A DNA stretch of 64,000 nt from Moniliella sp. 'wahieum' (taxonomy: Eukaryota > Basidiomycota > Moniliellomycetes > Moniliellales > Moniliellaceae): positions 62,001 through 126,000 of the forward strand of contig RSEE01000088.1 of the NCBI GenBank assembly GCA_003971905.1, written 5' to 3'. Positions within the stretch are counted from its first letter, which is position 1. Each line of letters starts with the position of its first letter. Positions 42,301 to 52,655 of this stretch are shown piece after piece. The notes beneath the pieces are model-generated. The model had not been told where the DNA came from. It did no database searches and worked only from the letters and a program-made list of their open reading frames with translations. The translations under genes and the position numbers were made by a program.

Positions 42301-44184
42301 CACGCCGACTTGGACGTTTCCTCGTCCCCTGGCTTGTCGTGCGTGTCGTGCTTGGCCGAAGTATCGTGAGTATCCTGGTCGGCCGTGGCGGCAACTGGCA
42401 CCTGGGCACGCATCTGCGCCAGCTGAGTGTGCAACCCTTCGTTTTCCTGGGACAAAGCGCGGTTCTGGGATTGAAGGTAGAGGAGCAACGTGCGCTCATC
42501 GACCGAGGGCGCAGGTGCCTCCAACTCACCCGGGCGACCAGTGGGCAAGGTAGTGTTGGCCGCATCGTCGGTACGCACCAGCAAGTTGGCCGTCCAATCC
42601 GTTTCGCTGTGCCCGTCCCCGCGGTGTGTGAGGGTCGAGGACCGTACCGCATCGGAACCCAAAGAACGCAGTGGCCGCGGTGGACGCGCCATCGTCTCCG
42701 TCACATACTGTTTCATCTCACCTTTGGTAATGGACCGCTGGGTGCGAGTGGGACTGGGACTGGGCTGGTTGGGCGCGTGAGCCAACGGTGCCAAGGTACG
42801 GCGCGCACCGGACGTCGAGATCGAAGGCTCTTGTACCGATGTAGCTAGATGCGAAGAAGAACAAAGGAGGGGGGGTTAGGTTCCTGGATGCAACAGAGGA
42901 AAAAGTGGGAGCGGGGAGAGCAGGGGACGTACCGACGGAAGAAGATTGGGACCGTTTCAGACTAGGCAACGATTTGACCCGAATGGGCGTTGGTGGGACC
43001 TTGAGGGGTGGGGGAGGGGGAGCAGTCACGTCTGCCGTGGTAAGGGAAGGTGCGGCGGGGTTGAGACTGAGTTTCTGCCTCCACGGTGCCAGGGGAGGGC
43101 GAAGGTGGTTTGGCCAGGACAACCGCCTCCGTTTCTGTCGGTTTCGTCTCAGGTAAATCGATCGAGACGCCGGGAGCTGCTGGAGCTGCACCGGTGGCTT
43201 GGGGAAGCGTGAAATTGAACAGGTCTTCTGTCACGTCGGGCAAGCTGTCCACAGGCGGGTCTGGGGTAGCGGCCCGTAGTTCAGTCTCCGAGACCATGGG
43301 AGGGAGAGGGGGCAAGGCCAGCTCCGGGCCAGTAGAGTGGGGCGCAGCAGCCTCTTGGTCGCCCAGCTGAGTGCCTGACTGGGGATCCAGCTGGCTTGGC
43401 AACAGGGACAACAGCGAGGCGGGCAATTCGGTCTCGGGTGCACCGCTGGCGGCCAAGTCGGCGCTGGTGGGAATGAGGAACGGGTCAAAGGGTTGTTGTC
43501 CCAATGCCGATGATGGGTCCAGGAAGTTAAAGTCCATGTCTTGCGAAAAAAAGTCGGCCGGGGGGGGAGGCAAGGGAGCTTCCGAGGTGGTGGGCGGGGC
43601 GGACGTGACTTGTTGCAGCAGCTGGAGAAAGTCGGGGTCGAAGGCCGGGGCGGGATCGGGAGGCGCGCCCAGGTCGGCAGCGAACAGTTCGTCGAAGCGC
43701 AAGGTGGCAAGAGGGTCTGCCGAACGAGGGGCATCGAGCGAGGAAGCCACGCTGGCTGTATCGGTTGGTTCGGTGGGCGCAAGCGCAGGCACAGGCGCAG
43801 GTGCAGGTGCAGGCGCGGAAACGGGAACGGGAGGGACAGGGACGGAGTCAGGGACAGGGGCAGGCGCGGCGCGAGCGACGGGGACGAGGCGGGGAGCTCG
43901 TCGTCGCTCGATTCGGGGAGAGAGGGATGGAAGCCATGGAAGGGGTCGTCCTGCTCCTGCTCGCGCTCCTGGCGCTGCGTCTGGATGGCCGTCGAGGTGA
44001 GCAGACGGCGCTTTTGCCGCGCAGGCCGACGGGCGCGTCTGCTGGGGGTGTGGCTGGCGAGGCGGGCGAGCGGGGTGCGGGTGAGGAGGCTCATGTCCTC
44101 GCTGTCGGACAGGCCGGGCGCGGCGACAGGCGACATGGCCAGCGACGTATCGAGGCCCGAGACGAAGGTGTTGTCGGCAGACAT
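39348..44184 (-). CDS. PACT-domain spindle pole body coiled-coil protein (Pcp1/Spc110-like)
   Basis: About 1,546 residues. The N-terminal 400 are disordered and acidic-Pro rich, starting MSADNTFVSGLDTSLAMSP at ATG 44184. Then a long coiled coil of Gln/Ala/Glu heptads runs from about 42,480 to 39,700. Near the C-terminus LLAHIRYLKACLVRVGDQRAD and AYAKTYLAHRL match the PACT pattern (pericentrin/AKAP450 centrosome targeting, calmodulin-binding), followed by a basic tail. Such proteins anchor gamma-tubulin complexes at the inner spindle pole body. Introns: 42845-42933 and 40128-40233, both GTACGT, with clean joins (SQSSSV-ATSVQEPS and QAKE-RHAEL). Three frame shifts occur near 43880, 43060 and 40505. 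The family call rests on the PACT-like segment and architecture; other coiled-coil scaffold proteins remain possible. Confidence 0.72.
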
Positions 44185-44698
44185 CGACGGGTGGTGGTGG
44201 TGGTGGTAGTGGAGGGGGGCAGGCGGGCGGGCGGACAGGTGGATTGTATCCTCCATCCATCCATCCATCCACCTCGCTTGCTGCTGTTGTCCCCCGCGTG
44301 CTGTCGAAACACGGCGGCGCGTGGGCGCGGGGTGGTCACGTGGTCGGTGCAAGCGATGATAATCGATAACCCTAGCCCACCGGCAAAGCAAAAGCCAACC
44401 CTAGGGGGCTGCACCCGGCGCGTGTCGGAGATCTGAGACGGGGCGCAGCGACGGCGAGTGTGGGCTGCTGCCTGCTGTCCGACGGCGGCGTGAGGCTGCG
44501 ATGGCCAAATCCAAATCAAACCCAGCGCCACTCGTCTGCACGACCCGTCTCTCACTAGTCACTCAGCCCCAAAGCTACGATGCTCGCCCTGTCCTTGCGC
44601 TGAGCACCTGCCCCTCCTCGGGCCCTGGCCGCCTAGGCACCACCTCACCCCTCACCGCCTCACCCCGCTCTCCCCCACCCCACCACTCGCCACTCGCC
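44185..44698. promoter_or_regulatory. Divergent promoter with AACCCTAG boxes
   Basis: A 514-bp gap between the divergent PACT-domain and Dabb genes. Two AACCCTAG boxes at 44368-44375 and 44397-44404 are half-telomere motifs, which in fungi can bind Tbf1/Taz1-type Myb factors (inference). A CATCCATC tetramer run lies near 44254-44270. Confidence 0.5.
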
Positions 44699-45181
44699 AT
44701 GGCCATCATCCACGTCGTCGCGCTCAAGTTCAAGCCCTCTGTCCCGCCCAGCCGGCGGACGACGGTCAAGGAGGAGTTTCTTGCGCTCAAGCACCGTGCG
44801 ATGAAGATGCAACCGCCGGCGCCGATGCTCATCTCCACGCCTGCTGGCCAGGTGCAGGAGGAACTGGTGCCCTACATCCAAAGCATCGTTGGCGGCGACA
44901 ACACGTCCACCGAGGGCCACGCCAAGGGGTTTGATGCGCTGTTTGTCGTCACGTTTGCCTCGGCGGCAGACCGCGACTTTTATGTCAGCCACGACCCGGC
45001 CCACCTTGGCTATTTGGTGCGTACCCCTCCAAGGTACAGGTATCGATGCCCAGCGGAGGACGGGCAGATGTACGGGCCGAGGCAGAGCCACTGCGTACTG
45101 CGTACTGACGGTGGATCGGGAGGGCAGGAAACGCTCAAGGAGGTGCTGGACGATTTGTTTATCTACGACTTTGAAGCGTAG
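44699..45181 (+). CDS. Dabb (stress-responsive A/B barrel) domain protein
   Basis: A small protein of 123 residues after splicing. It begins MAIIHVVALKFKPSVPPSRR, typical of the dimeric alpha/beta barrel fold, and has FDALFVVTFASAADRDFYVSHDPAH in the middle, with the conserved HPxH-like turn (HDPAH). Intron 45017-45127 (GTGCGT...CTGAC...GGGCAG, phase 0) joins HLGYL to ETLKEVLDDLFIYDFEA, giving the usual DF ending. The unspliced frame is also open (a 37-residue insert), so retention would not truncate the protein. Family members include stress-induced proteins and small cyclases or monooxygenases; substrate unknown. Confidence 0.85.
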   Translation: MAIIHVVALKFKPSVPPSRRTTVKEEFLALKHRAMKMQPPAPMLISTPAGQVQEELVPYIQSIVGGDNTSTEGHAKGFDALFVVTFASAADRDFYVSHDPAHLGYLVRTPPRYRYRCPAEDGQMYGPRQSHCVLRTDGGSGGQETLKEVLDDLFIYDFEA

Positions 45182-45297
45182 AAAAAGAACTCTGTACTCT
45201 TGCCCCCTTTTCTCTGTGTCACCAGGTGGTACCCCACCCCCTCCCGCAGAGGAGATTGCCAATTCCTCTTGGCGGAAACTGAGGCATCATGCTGACG

Positions 45298-45325
45298 CAC
45301 CGGCGTAGGGATAGATACGCCGGTG
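45298..45325 (+). other. Perfect 10-bp stem hairpin 3' of Dabb gene
   Basis: CACCGGCGTA and TACGCCGGTG flank an 8-nt loop, 117 bp after the Dabb stop codon. Confidence 0.6.
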
Positions 45326-45339
45326 TCAAGGCGAGGCCT

Positions 45340-45361
45340 AGAGAGAGAGAGAGAGAGAGAG
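45340..45361 (+). repeat. (GA)11 microsatellite
   Basis: An uninterrupted GA dinucleotide run. Confidence 0.9.
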
Positions 45362-45842
45362 ATCGAAGTGCCATTCCAAGAGGAGCCTGATAGGGAAAGA
45401 CCTCATGCATGGAAGTTGCAGGCAGAGCGAAAGAGAAAATGGCGTGAAGCGGCATGCCAGCGAATTCCATCAGTTGCGGGTAGTAATCTGGCTATCCTTG
45501 CATCCTTCCGCACCTGCGGTCCATTGTCCAGAGGAAGACAATCGACAACCCCTCTCCATCAGTGAGTCGTTCTCTGCGGACATCCTACATTGACTGCTCC
45601 CGTGTTTGCCGGGACTTGCGAGCACTGACTGCGTCCCCCCGCGCCTGGACCTCCTAGTCGACCTTGTACAATCTCTAACAACGGTCCCCTTCAGCTCTGC
45701 AGAGGGGACGCTTCCTTCTCTCGAGCTACAACAACGCAACATCCCGCAAGTCTCGTACATATATCAGGTGCGTTCATAGAGAGCTCAAGCACGGGAGAAG
45801 GGGTTCGACTCCAGCGGAGGCCACCGTAAAGAGGAGAGGGCT

Positions 45843-46144
45843 CTACTTGTCCTGGATGGGGATGTCCTTGCCAGTCAGCGACTTGAACCCAGAGCGGATG
45901 CCATCACTGATCTTCTCGGTGGTCGAGGCGTCCAGCGCGTGGCCCATGAAGCGTTGCTCGCCAAACTGAACCGCCTTGTCGAGGTAGTCCTGTTGCTGCG
46001 CCGGCGTGGCGTTCGAGCCCTGCGGGACAGAGCCTTGCTGAGGTTGCTGTTGCTGCGGGCGACGCCACGGCAAGTTGGCTAGGTTAGAACGCAGACCAGG
46101 GAGTGGGCCGAGGAGGCGAGGTGGGGGCGACGTACCTGGGACAT
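45843..46144 (-). CDS. Small conserved fungal protein, 72 aa
   Basis: Exon 1 is only three codons (MSQ, 46144-46136). Intron 46053-46135 (GTACGT...TCTAAC...GCCCGCAG) leads to QQQPQQGSVPQGSN and the conserved part YLDKAVQFGEQRFMGHALD, STTEKISDGIRSGFKSLTGK and DIPIQDK. Similar short hydrophilic proteins with a TTEKISDG core are common in fungi and often stress-induced (family memory, no name assigned). The open frame extends further upstream because the intron has no stop, but the GTACGT and the branch site support splicing. No membrane segment or signal peptide. Confidence 0.7.
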
Positions 46145-47275
46145 CGTGGGGCGGTGAATAGGTCGAGACGGGGGCGAGGGCGAGAAGACGGGGGGCGGGT
46201 GGAATGCAGCAGACCGCAGCGGGAGAGGGGATTTTATACGCGGTGGCGTGGGAGAACGGATGGATGCGAGGGTCCGTGCGTGGCACCCGTGGCCGTGCAA
46301 GAACAATAGGGCGCATGGCCGAGGGCCATGGGACCAGTGCCCAGCAACCGAACGATCGCCAGCGAAGGAGAGGTGCTGGTGAGATGGGTGAGCGGGGAAC
46401 ACTGGCGCGGTGGAGACCCAGGGACGTGGGTTTGGATCGCCCTCGTGCGCTGTGTGGCTGCCCGCTGGCGCCCTCCAACGCGGCTTGTCTGGTGGAGTGA
46501 ATATTGAATGCTTGGTGCACTGCCTGCTGCCGACGCCCTGCTCTCCGCAGCCGCCGCGTGTGGCAGAGTGTGGCGGTGCGTGCTGCAGTGCTTTGCCATC
46601 CCTTTCACCTGCACCCCCTCTGCCTCTCCTGCCGCCTGCCGCCACCACCAGATGCATGACACACGCGATAGATGATCGATGATCGAGATACCGCAAAAGC
46701 CTAATGCGCCGTCGTGCACCGCAGTGCCGCCCTTTTGGCACGCCAAGCCCTGCTGCGCGCTGCTGCTGCTGGATGCCGGGGGCATTTAGCGCGTGAATTG
46801 CACCGCCTTGCTCTGGTTACGTCATGCCTCGTCTCAGATGCCATACATCACCGGTGACGTCACACCGCCCTCGCGCCTTGGCGTGCCCCCGCGAGAGAAT
46901 GGCTGGCGGCTGAATATCCCAATGCGCTCTGAATGGAGAACGCTCCTCCAATACTTCTTGGTAGTGCTGGCTAGTGGGCGTAGTGAACAGCAAACGGTGA
47001 ACAGCGAGTCCCCCGCGGCATCTCAAGCTTCAAGCTTGGCCCGATCGGCACGCGGCAGTCAACGTGAAAAAATGGAGAACGGCCGACTTCTCCCTTCCCT
47101 CACATCCAGAACTCATTTCGCTTTTCTCCATCGTCACCGCCGTCATCGGTTAAGTGCTGATAACCCCGATAATCGATAACCCCCAAAAGTAACTAATAAC
47201 TAGCGCCGCCATGCTCCAAGTAGTGCTTGTCCTAGGAAACCAGCAAAGATAGACACGCGCGCTGCGGTCCAAGTA
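46145..47275. other. Intergenic, no gene seen
   Basis: Upstream of the 72-residue protein and downstream of the decarboxylase. It contains palindromic words (GATGATCGATGATCGAG near 46674, TCAAGCTTCAAGCTTGG near 47026, GATAATCGATAACCCCC near 47169). No frame with family resemblance. Confidence 0.5.
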
Positions 47276-48970
47276 CTATTCCTGATTCTGCACCCAAGCA
47301 GCCAAGGTTGTCCGAGCGGTGGCCAGGAGCAAGGAAAAAGTGTGGGTGATGTGGCGTTCCTCGGTGTAGAGGCTGCCAACGGCCAGACGGATGCAGCGGC
47401 CAATCTCAGGGACAACCGTTTCGGTAACGGCGAGCTCCTTGCTATGTTGGTCGAGCACAGCTTGGTGATAGACCTGGTTGAGGTGGTCCAGCTGGCTGGC
47501 GGTGACGTTGGTGCTCAGGGCCTGTGGAGCGCGAAGACGGAAAACAACCAAACTATACGACGGCGGCACCACAATCTCAAACACCTCCTTTTCCTCCTCC
47601 AGCTTCTTGGCGAACAAGCTGGCCATGGCCATGCTGCTCGCACCCCCCAAACACAAGCGAGCCGTCGCAATCGCAGTCGCAGTCATACTCGCAGTCAGTC
47701 ACCTGTGGAATGCCAAAAATAACAGCAGCAAAGGTACGCACTTGGATCGAATGTGCTGGCGCAGCCCTTCGACACCAAAGCTACGGAGGATGAAGAAAAG
47801 TTTGCAGCTCCTAAACCGACGACCGAGAGCCAGTTGCATGTTGCGCAAATCTGTCACTTCGCCCGCGTCGGCTTCGCGGGTACGGAGGTAATGCGGAGTC
47901 ACCGTCAAGGCCGATGTGAGGTCGGCCTTGCGGCGGACCATAACGGGAGAGCAGTCGAACTGGGTCAACCCCCACTTGTGCATGTTGGTAGAGAAGGAAT
48001 CGGCACGTTGGTTGATCGCGTCCAGGTGGGCTTGGGCACGAAGTTCAGGGCAGGAAAGCGAGACGCCGGCAAAGGCCGAATCGATGTGAAGCCACATAGG
48101 ATGGTCCTTGATGACCTCGGCCACTTCATCCAACCGGTCCACGGTACACGTATTTGTCGATCCCACCGTACCGATCAACATGAACGGAATCTGACCCTTC
48201 TTCTCGTCCTCCTCGATCGCACTGCGAAGAACGTGACCACGAAGGGCAAAGTTGTCCTCCTTGCGTACAGGCAGCTTGCGCACATTCAACCCCAAAATCA
48301 ACGCTGCCTTGACACCGATCGAGTGGGTTTGCGTGGTAACGTACATGACCAGCTTGGCCGTTTGCGCACCACGCCACGCAGCTAGCGGTGCACCTTCGTC
48401 AGTGGGCATGGGGAACTGCTCGGCCAGGCGCCGAATCGCCTTCTCACGAGCTGCAACTGTCATTGTCAAAGCAACCTCCGAAGCAGAACCGAGAATGATG
48501 CCGCCGCCTTGGCAAGCACCCGCCAGCGCAACTTCCTCAGGTTCAGGCGTGGAGTAAAAAGCAGGACTGAGACCTAGCAGGCGCGCCACCCAATCCACCA
48601 TGCGCAGCTCCAGCTCCGTTACCGCGGGCGAACACGCCCAGTTGAACCCAGGGTTGGATACCGCGGCAGCCAGCATCTCCCCGAGCACGCCCTCGGGCGT
48701 AGCGTTGGCAGGGAACCAGGAAAAGAAGGTGGGAGACTGCCAGTGGGTAATGCCAGGCATGATGACACGATCAATGTCAGCCGCAATCGCGTCCCATGAC
48801 TCGCCCTGCTCGGGCGCAGTGGGACCGACAAGAGGCAAAAGGTAGCCAGGCGGGACCTGGGACCAGACCGGGCGTTCTTCCAGAGAAGCAAAGTAGTCGG
48901 CAATGCGGTCGACCATGCGATAGCCTGCCTGGCGGAAGGCTTCCAGGTCCATGCCATGCGGAGGTGCCAT
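47276..48970 (-). CDS. Group II aromatic L-amino acid decarboxylase
   Basis: A PLP enzyme of about 528 residues. The start MAPPHGMDLEAFRQAGYRMVD is typical of AADC/TDC. Active-site features: PGITHWQSPTFFSWFPAN near 72-89, PLP-stacking His at TTQTHS (about 216), Asp in HIDSAFAG (about 297), PLP Lys in NMHKWGL (about 332), and a Tyr in the catalytic loop TPHYLR (about 361). Tyr at that loop position marks decarboxylases, whereas Phe is seen in aldehyde synthases. Intron 47634-47741 (108 nt, GTGCGT...GCAG) joins QHIRS-N to MAMASLFAKKLEEEKEVFEIV. Expected reaction: L-Trp, L-Tyr or L-DOPA to the amine plus CO2, cytosolic; substrate not deducible. The frame is intact. Confidence 0.93.
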
Positions 48971-50697
48971 GGCGACAGAGAAGATGGAGAGGGGGAACCA
49001 AAGGGAGGGCGGAGGCGGGGATGAATCGATTAGAGGGTCCTGTCAACCAAGCAGTGACAGAGGTGGGGTCGGGCTGAGGCTGCGGGGAAAGGCCACAGAA
49101 GACGAGGTGCACAAGAGGGGAGAAGGTGGAATGGGTTCGGGGATTGTCGGAGCAAAGATGGAAGGTAAGCCACCGGAGATACTCCGCGGCGGAAGGAGCT
49201 TAAATTGTTGCATTTTGGAAATCAGCAAATTGAACAGACAAAAGGCCACAGAAATGGACTAGTGGGGCATGTGATATCAAATCACCATGGTATTATGCGA
49301 CGTCGATGACCTGCATTGCCCTGTCTACGTCAAAGTGTTCAACCATGCTATAGGCTTGTGCGAGGCGGCTCCGTTCCGCCTCTGTTCCGCCCTTCCTGTT
49401 GCGCCTCCGGGCTGCCTTCCCCTGGTTACATCCACACCATCTCCCCTTTGCCTTGCTCGCCTCCCACAAGCCTGCTAGTATTGCTATGTCGTTCTGCTAT
49501 ATCCCCATCCCTCCAGAAGTGCTCGGTGTTAATCCAGCGCGGCTAGGCAGTGACTAGTGACTAGTGACTAGTGACTCTTCATGAAGCTGAAGGGTGAAAA
49601 GAACAGCGAGATGAGCGCTAGTGCGCCCTGGTGAAGCTTAAAATAATGAGTTTTTGAACGACATTCACAACAAAGCCGTATGCCATACTGGATAGCCCCG
49701 TTCAATTGGCACTCGTGCACTCATGCGTCATGCACTTTTGAGGCCATGTGGTTTATCGTGGCAGCGAGGTGTGGGACTTGTCCGCAGGCGATATGGGGGG
49801 TGGTCTGGGGTGGTGGGGTGGTTCCATGTAGCAGGTAACTTGTAAGGCGTGGGTGTGAGGCCAAAGGGCCTGAGGGAGGCAAGGACCCCTGAGGCTCGGC
49901 GGGGCGGCTCTTGTGTCTCACTTACGCCGCAAGTGGCCCAGTGCCGGGGGGAGGCTTTTCGGCTGATTGCCCGTTGCGCGTTACGCCTTTTTACATGGTT
50001 CCGCGTTACACCTTTCATTACGCGTTGCGTGCCAATGTGAGATCTGTGAGATCTGAGATTTGAGATGAGATCAGGCGAGGGCAGGCCGGGGACAAGTGTC
50101 TAGCGCCGGAATCAGTCCTCGAGTTGATCCGGCCGGAGAGCAACGGCAGCGATGGATGTTCGGCCGTTCTGATCGCTCACCCTGCCGCTCGCTCGCGCGC
50201 CGGCAGCCACCACTGGCTGGCACGCAGACGGCCACACTATGGCACTTGGGTCGATCAATCCTATTGGATGTACCACACACGCATCCCACCCCCCCACCAG
50301 GCCTCCTCAGTTCCCCACACCCCGCCGCGAATGTTATGCAACCGTTGGGTTATAGCATTTGCCACGCCCACATCCGAGCGACCACAGCATCCGCTTCCTA
50401 GTAGATCTCATAGGCAACCGCCAAATAAAGAAGGGGAAGAGAGCGAGACGCATCGGGTGTGGCCCCATATACTCAGTGGTAGCAGTGACATCCGAGTAAC
50501 ATTACCATCCCAACGGTCAGCAGTTTGGTTTCTTAATATAAACCCCTTCCTCCGCCCTCGTCGACATATCTCACCTCCCGACCCCGCCCTCCTCCTTCCT
50601 ACCACCACATACCCCCATCTTTCCCGACACTATACGCTCTTTCCACTCACGCCCCACACTCTCTTCTCTCAACGTTTGTTGCTGCTCCCATCTCCTC
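48971..50697. promoter_or_regulatory. Long divergent intergenic (AADC / GH1)
   Basis: About 1.7 kb between the divergent decarboxylase and glycosidase starts. Four direct copies of GTGACTA lie near 49549-49575 (ACTAGTGACTAGTG). AT-rich TTTGGTTTCTTAATATAAACC near 50525-50545 is a TATA candidate about 160 bp before the GH1 start. No gene is supported. Confidence 0.45.
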
Positions 50698-52655
50698 ATG
50701 CGCATTCTGCACGCAGCCGTGGCTGCCGCCACAGTCACCACTCTCCTTCTCACGCCTGCCAGCACGCTGGCAGCTGCGACCCCCTCAGCCCAAGCCGCCA
50801 AGCACCACCATCCGGCGCACAACCCCAACATCCAGCACGGCGGTACTGTGCCCAAAGGCGCAGGCCCTGTTGATGTCAACAATGAAGCGGCTGTGAAGGA
50901 ACGCGTACGTCACCTCTGGGCCGAGGTGGAGAAGACCAAGCCGGTAGAGCGGGCGGCACGAGAGACAGTGTACCGCAACTTTACCGATGCTGAGTGGCGT
51001 CCTCTTCCCACCTCTCTCCTTCACCGCCCGGACCAAACCGATTTCGGTCGCACCACCACCAACCACACCAAATTGCCCGGGCACTTTTTGTGGGGGTATG
51101 CCTCGGCGAGTGCGCAGGTGGAAGGCGCGGTGAAAGCGGATGGACGTGGTCCGTCGGTTTGGGATTGGTTTGCCCACCGGACCGATGGCATGATGAATGG
51201 CGACACGTTTGATGTGGCCACCAACTTCCGTTACATGTACCCGCTGGACATTAAACGTATCGCCGCCATGGGTGCCAAGCTCTACTCTTTTTCCATCTCC
51301 TGGTCGCGCGTGATGCCCCTTGGTCGTGGTTACGTCTCCCAAGCCGGTCTCCAGTTCTACAAGGACCTCGTCACGGAAATTCACAATAACGGCCTGAAGG
51401 CAGCCGTCACCCTCCAGCACTGGGACATCCCTCTCTACCTCCAGATCTCGGAAAATGGACTGCAAAACGAAACCTACGCCGACGCGTTTGCCGAGTATTC
51501 CCAAGTCATCCTTAAAGCACTGGGACCCATGGGAGTCGAGGTACGTCATGATCTCTCCTTACCTTCCTCTGCCCTCCATTGTAATGGTTGCGCTGCTGTT
51601 CCCTTGACCCCTCGCTCACATGCGGCGTTCATGTTCCCCTGACCTATCATTTCCTTCCTCTTCAGCATTGGGTCAGTCATAACGAGCCGCAAACCATGTG
51701 CCAAAACCGGTACCTTAAAGCCCTGGCGGGCGTGTACGGATACAGCAAGCCCCCTCCCTCGGCGGAGTGGATGTGCTCGGCGATGACGATCAAAGCGCAT
51801 GGGCGAATGAACGAGCTGATGCAGCAGTTCCGTGCCAATGGCACGCTGTCCAAGAATGCCCAGCTTTCCTTCAAAAACAGTGGCAGCCTCAACGTCGCTT
51901 GGAACGCGAGCAACCAAGCGGACCAAGAAGCCAACCAGCGCAGCATGGAGTTTGGTCTGGGCATCTTTTCCGATCCGGTCTACAGCGACTCGCACGACTA
52001 CCCCAGCCTGATCAAGAAGGAGGTGCCGGCGGCCTGGCTGCCGGCGCTGACGGCGGACGATAAGCGGCGGCTGAACAATTCGGCGCAGTACTTTGCTTCT
52101 GACTGGTACTCGAGTTCGGTGGTGCAAGCACTCCCTCCTGCCGAGCGCGCCCAGTGCATCGGCAACTCTTCCCACCCGGAATGGCCCAACTGCGCTCAGA
52201 GCCCTATGGTTCGCGCCGATGGCTGGCCGCTGGGCACCCAGTGGCCCGACCTGTCGTGCGACTGGATGTCCAACACCCCCGGCCAATTCCGCCACCACTT
52301 GCAGTACATTGCGCATCGCTGGCCCGCGCCGCAAGGCATTATCGTCACGGAGATTGGCTGGCCCGAGCGCGACGAGGCCAACAAGACCCAGTCCTGGGAT
52401 TTGGTACAGGACACCGGACGACAGACCTACTACCTCGACCACCTCAACCAGATCGCCGAAAGTGTCCATACGGATCACCTGCCCATTCGTGGTGCTTGGC
52501 TCTGGTCTGCCACTTCCAACGTAGAGTGGGAGGTGGGCAAGTTGCCCCGGTTTGGAACTAGCTCGGTCAACTACACCGACCCGAACCTGCCGCGCACTTA
52601 CATGGGCTCTGCCTACGTCGTCCGCGATTTCTTCCGGCAACATCTGCCCCATTAA
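50698..52655 (+). CDS. Secreted family 1 glycoside hydrolase
   Basis: 610 residues after removing intron 51541-51665 (125 nt, GTACGT...TTCTTCAG... ending CTTCAG, phase 0). The N-terminal signal peptide is clear: MRILHAAVAAATVTTLLL followed by ASTLAAA. The GH1 barrel starts at LPGHFLWGYASASAQVEGA and KADGRGPSVWDWF, then YSFSISWSRVMPLG, VTLQHWDIPLYLQ, acid/base region HWVSHNEPQTMCQN (right after the intron) and nucleophile region IIVTEIGWPERDEAN, RGAWLWSATSNVEW near the end. The usual TFNEP and TENG are here SHNEP and TEIG, so both catalytic Glu remain but neighbours differ. Several N-glycosylation sites are present. Likely an extracellular beta-glycosidase; sugar specificity unknown. The frame is intact. 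Confidence 0.92.

Larger units (their letters stand above)
45182..45842. other. Convergent intergenic
   Basis: No gene. It contains a hairpin with 10-bp stem at 45298-45325 and a (GA)11 microsatellite at 45340-45361. Confidence 0.5.

Noticed and set aside
40899-42848. 649-residue plus-strand open frame
   Set aside because: It is the antisense shadow of the PACT-gene coiled coil; GC-rich third positions keep the opposite strand open. The minus frame has heptads and splice sites, while the plus frame has none.
45781-45835. tRNA-like T arm (GGTTCGACTCC)
   Set aside because: No acceptor partner, D arm or anticodon arm could be found upstream.
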